Shown here: positions 61,506-64,000 of the stretch, piece after piece | Position numbering within the stretch: position 1 is the stretch's first letter | How the letters are laid out: each line of letters begins with the position of its first letter | Notes under the pieces: generated by a model | Seen by the model: only the letters and a program-made list of their open reading frames with translations | Databases searched by the model: none | Told to the model about the DNA's origin: nothing | Origin: Paenibacillus sp. J45TS6 | Lineage (GTDB): Bacteria; Bacillota; Bacilli; Paenibacillales; Paenibacillaceae | Reading direction: 5' to 3' | Assembly (NCBI RefSeq): GCF_018403285.1 | Contig: NZ_BOSJ01000002.1 | Coordinates: 186,001-250,000 of the forward strand | DNA length: 64,000 nucleotides | Position numbers and translations under genes: made by a program

Positions 61506-63729
61506 AGGCATCGACTTGCCGGGAGCGCCTGTAATCAGTTGGCGTGATACTGTAGAATCGCTTAAACATCCTGTGAAAGTAGGAACTGCTTGTAAAACCT
61601 ACTTTTTCGGCAATATTCCCTATTGAATCATCTGTCTCCATTAGCAGCTGACAGGCATTTTTAATCCGTTCTTCATTGATTGCATCTACAACGGTTTTTA
61701 AATGGTGCTGTTTATAGATCCGCCCGAGATAGACAGGAGACATCTGCAGTTCTTCCGCAATCTGTTGTAAAGAAAGCGCAGGATCAATATAACGGTGCTC
61801 AATCATCTCATTCATTCGTTTCATTAAGCCAAGTTGTTTATCACTGCGTTTATCCTGTAGTTTCAACTGAACTTCATCAAGGCGCTGATGATAATCACCA
61901 ATGCATTCAGCTAAGGATTCATAGTGGTGTAGAGAAGGGATTTCTTCGAAAGATAGCGTAAAACCGTTCCGTTTTTGGATGTTATCCAGAACACTGCTCG
62001 TCGTTAACGATAAACGGGAGTAAGCAAGCTCTACCGCCTGATAAGGATAGGACTCAGTAGCAAGCAACATATCTGCAAATACATGTTTGGCATCTTCTAT
62101 CTTCCCTTCCATCAGCAGTTCTACATATTTGTTTTCCTTATCTGCTGGATAGATATAGGAGTAACTTTGATAAGCTGCGATGGTATCTCCGCATATTACG
62201 CTTTTTTCCCCATAAAAAAAACGATACTTCATGGCTTCTTTGGTATGTTTATGGTATTCCCGAAGCTGTTCAGGCCGATCTGCTGCTGAGCTGTAAACAG
62301 CGGATAAGCTGATTTTTAAATATTCCTCAGAAGCCTCCTGGATTTGCCTTATAACGGATTCCATGAGTTCATTCTCGGAAAGGATGCTTCCCTCAGTCCG
62401 GTTCATGAATAGAAGTACACTATCCTCATCCATATCAACGGTCTCTACTCGAAACGCTTGTGAGCAGACTTCTGAGGCAATATTCATCATTGCAAATTTA
62501 TAGGGTAGTATTGATGCCCCACGCTCCTGCATCAGTATTCCAAAACGATCAATAGACAACAGCACAACATAATATGGTTCAGTTAGACTTACCGTGATCC
62601 CGAGTTCTTTATATTGTCCGGCAAGCCTTGGATTCCAGCCCCCTTTGGCTCTGACCATGTTACGAAGTGTATTCTGTTTCACCGTAAACATCCCATTACG
62701 TTTCTCAACTTCAAGCGAGTGATTCTGAGACAGGACCTGCCTAAAGGGTACATACAATCTCCGAGACAGAAGAAAAGACATAAAAAGTCCGATACCCAAT
62801 ACTAGGGCAGCAAGCATAATGGTCATATTTCTAATCTTCGATGTATGTGATGTAATACTTGTATAAGGTGTAACCTGCACATACTGCCAGTCGAGCGCAT
62901 CAGGAGAACTATAGGAAAGAAGTGATTTTTCACCTAAAAAATCATCAACAAAATAACCGGATTCAACTTTTGAAATTTGCTGTTGGACCGTTCTAGCACT
63001 TTGTTCATCCATTTCAAGTTCATCCAAAGTATCGACATGAAGTGTCCTCCCCCGGTCATCCACGATGAAAGAGAATCCGCTAGTGGTAGCGTTTCCAATA
63101 ATAGAATTGTTAATCCAGCTAGAGGATAGATTTACGACTACCGCAGAATTGAGACCCCGGCTGCGTCCGATTGCATCAAAGCAAAGAAAGGAATAGACAG
63201 AGATTTGCTCCCCGTCACTGCTGAGATATTTACGGGGGATTGGAGTAAACGGTTTGTAGTCCTCAACATTTTGCAGGATTTCTACAATTCCTGTATCAAC
63301 GACCTCTTCTTGGTTGTAGATTCCATTCTGTTCTCGGTTGGATGCAATATAGAACGTTCTGTTGCTTTGGTTATTTACATAGATTGATTCAATATACGGC
63401 ATCGTTCGCAAGTAATTATTTAGTTCAAGCATGGCTGCAGTCTCGTCGTATATTCCGGGTTCGTTATAGAACATCAGCTTTGATATCGTGGAATTACGAT
63501 AGATTTGATAGGACAAGGCTTCCGCAGTTTCTGTCATATTCGTAACTACACTGCTTGTGCTCTCCAGACTAGTGAGATCATTTTGAAATGCCTGGTTTTT
63601 TAGAAACTGGTTATAGTAGAGATAATAAACGATTGTGGATGCGATCATCGTGAACGCCACACATAATGTAATGTACAGCAATAACCGGCTGTACAGCTTC
63701 TGGTTTGAATGCATAACATTGCGTATCAT
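61504..63729 (-). CDS. membrane-bound AraC-family regulator (YesS-like)
   Basis: A 741-residue one-component regulator. A first membrane helix (LLLYITLCVAFTMIASTIVY) precedes an outside Cache-like sensor domain; a second helix (NMTIMLAALVLGIGLFMSFL) leads into a cytoplasmic region and an AraC double helix-turn-helix at the C-terminus (PALSLQQIAEELQMSPVYLG, IGNIAEKVGFTSSSYFHRMF, TPTDYRRSR). There is no histidine kinase domain. It is convergent with the sugar ABC genes and probably activates them on sensing the sugar, alone or with a binding protein. Confidence 0.93.
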   Translation of the reverse strand: MIRNVMHSNQKLYSRLLLYITLCVAFTMIASTIVYYLYYNQFLKNQAFQNDLTSLESTSSVVTNMTETAEALSYQIYRNSTISKLMFYNEPGIYDETAAMLELNNYLRTMPYIESIYVNNQSNRTFYIASNREQNGIYNQEEVVDTGIVEILQNVEDYKPFTPIPRKYLSSDGEQISVYSFLCFDAIGRSRGLNSAVVVNLSSSWINNSIIGNATTSGFSFIVDDRGRTLHVDTLDELEMDEQSARTVQQQISKVESGYFVDDFLGEKSLLSYSSPDALDWQYVQVTPYTSITSHTSKIRNMTIMLAALVLGIGLFMSFLLSRRLYVPFRQVLSQNHSLEVEKRNGMFTVKQNTLRNMVRAKGGWNPRLAGQYKELGITVSLTEPYYVVLLSIDRFGILMQERGASILPYKFAMMNIASEVCSQAFRVETVDMDEDSVLLFMNRTEGSILSENELMESVIRQIQEASEEYLKISLSAVYSSAADRPEQLREYHKHTKEAMKYRFFYGEKSVICGDTIAAYQSYSYIYPADKENKYVELLMEGKIEDAKHVFADMLLATESYPYQAVELAYSRLSLTTSSVLDNIQKRNGFTLSFEEIPSLHHYESLAECIGDYHQRLDEVQLKLQDKRSDKQLGLMKRMNEMIEHRYIDPALSLQQIAEELQMSPVYLGRIYKQHHLKTVVDAINEERIKNACQLLMETDDSIGNIAEKVGFTSSSYFHRMFKRFYSITPTDYRRSRQVDA

Positions 63730-63960
63730 CCACAGTCCCTCCTTATGCTCCTCAGGTAATCGATATCCATTAAGTGTTATTTTATATTATATATGTCAGA
63801 TTTGCTTGCAATAATGAATAGATTGTCTTTTGACAACCCCTAGCATGCATAGGATAATATTTCTTATAAATGTGGAGATAGCATATATTCTAAAATAAGA
63901 TATAATAAAACCATTATTTTACATTATAGCTTGTCACATGGAAGTAAAGGAGGGAACCTG
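63730..63960. other. intergenic region
   Basis: About 230 bases between divergent genes. AT-rich; contains TATAAT-like hexamers on both strands and AAAGGAGGG (63947-63955), the probable ribosome binding site of the gene entering the right edge. Confidence 0.5.
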
Positions 63961-64000
63961 TTGGAACGCCCAATATGGAGCAGATTGATTACGAAGCCAT
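63961..64000 (+). CDS. start of a gene cut by the right edge
   Basis: A TTG at 63961 follows AAAGGAGGG by six bases and opens a frame reading MERPIWSRLITKP up to the window end. The strong ribosome binding site makes a genuine start likely. Too little is visible to assign a function. Confidence 0.5.
   Translation, partial: MERPIWSRLITKP

Overview
The window reads as a chromosomal segment of a low-to-mid GC Bacillota, most likely Paenibacillus or a close relative. The reasons are strong AGGAGG-type ribosome binding sites, frequent TTG and GTG starts, Rho-independent terminators after almost every unit, a bacterial nitric oxide synthase, Bacillus-type PyrK/PyrD, PerR/KatA/Dps, cre-like CcpA sites, and a Paenibacillus-style sugar ABC cassette (two permeases, a lipoprotein, and a large membrane-bound AraC regulator). 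The genus is an inference; no rRNA or tRNA gene is present to confirm it. The only clear mobile element is one IS200-type insertion. I see no prophage, CRISPR array or recognised defence island.

Layout. 1-3.7 kb: a CorC/HlyC-type CBS membrane protein (cut by the left edge), a HemD-like protein, DoxX, and a BlaI-M56 protease pair. 3.8-6.8 kb: catalase, an orphan winged-helix regulator and PerR; PerR-box-like repeats lie before katA and perR and again before dps at 36.5 kb. 6.8-12.6 kb: aldo/keto reductase, XRE regulator, MtaD deaminase, a MerR-methyltransferase fusion, and a DUF438/hemerythrin protein. 12.7-15.3 kb: a four-gene operon with a glutathionylspermidine-synthase-like enzyme and DUF350. 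15.4-21 kb: MHYT-PAS-GGDEF-EAL protein and a GH3 glycosidase. 21-29 kb: three FAD oxidoreductases (one with a Rieske domain, two paralogous) around a PadR-DUF1700-DUF4097 operon, then another aldo/keto reductase. 29.5-36.5 kb: nitroreductase, potABCD, nitric oxide synthase, Dps. 36.7-44.3 kb: HAD phosphatase, unknown protein, nucleoside hydrolase, MMPL exporter with TetR, lipid kinase, small EcsC/DUF697-like protein. 44.3-48.5 kb: heterodimeric ABC exporter with its MarR regulator. 48.7-52.9 kb: uxaC, pyrK-pyrD, metallo-hydrolase. 52.9-53.7 kb: IS200. 53.7-57.2 kb: small membrane proteins, a nuclease-helicase fusion, an HmoB-like heme monooxygenase. 57.3-61.5 kb: a repeat-rich intergenic stretch, then the sugar ABC cassette; 61.5-63.7 kb its AraC regulator.

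How genes work together. Three PerR boxes define a local peroxide regulon (katA, perR, dps). The most original regulatory signal is at 9.9-11.1 kb: a regulator that fuses a MerR DNA-binding domain to a SAM-dependent methyltransferase carries a perfect 10-1-10 operator in a 19-bp-spacer promoter, and the adjacent SAH/MTA deaminase gene has a degenerate copy in an identically spaced promoter. That suggests a self-contained S-adenosyl-compound sensing and salvage circuit. The ABC exporter subunits show complementary degenerate ATP sites, as expected of an obligate heterodimer. CcpA sites before uxaC and the sugar transporter point to glucose repression of sugar-acid and oligosaccharide use.
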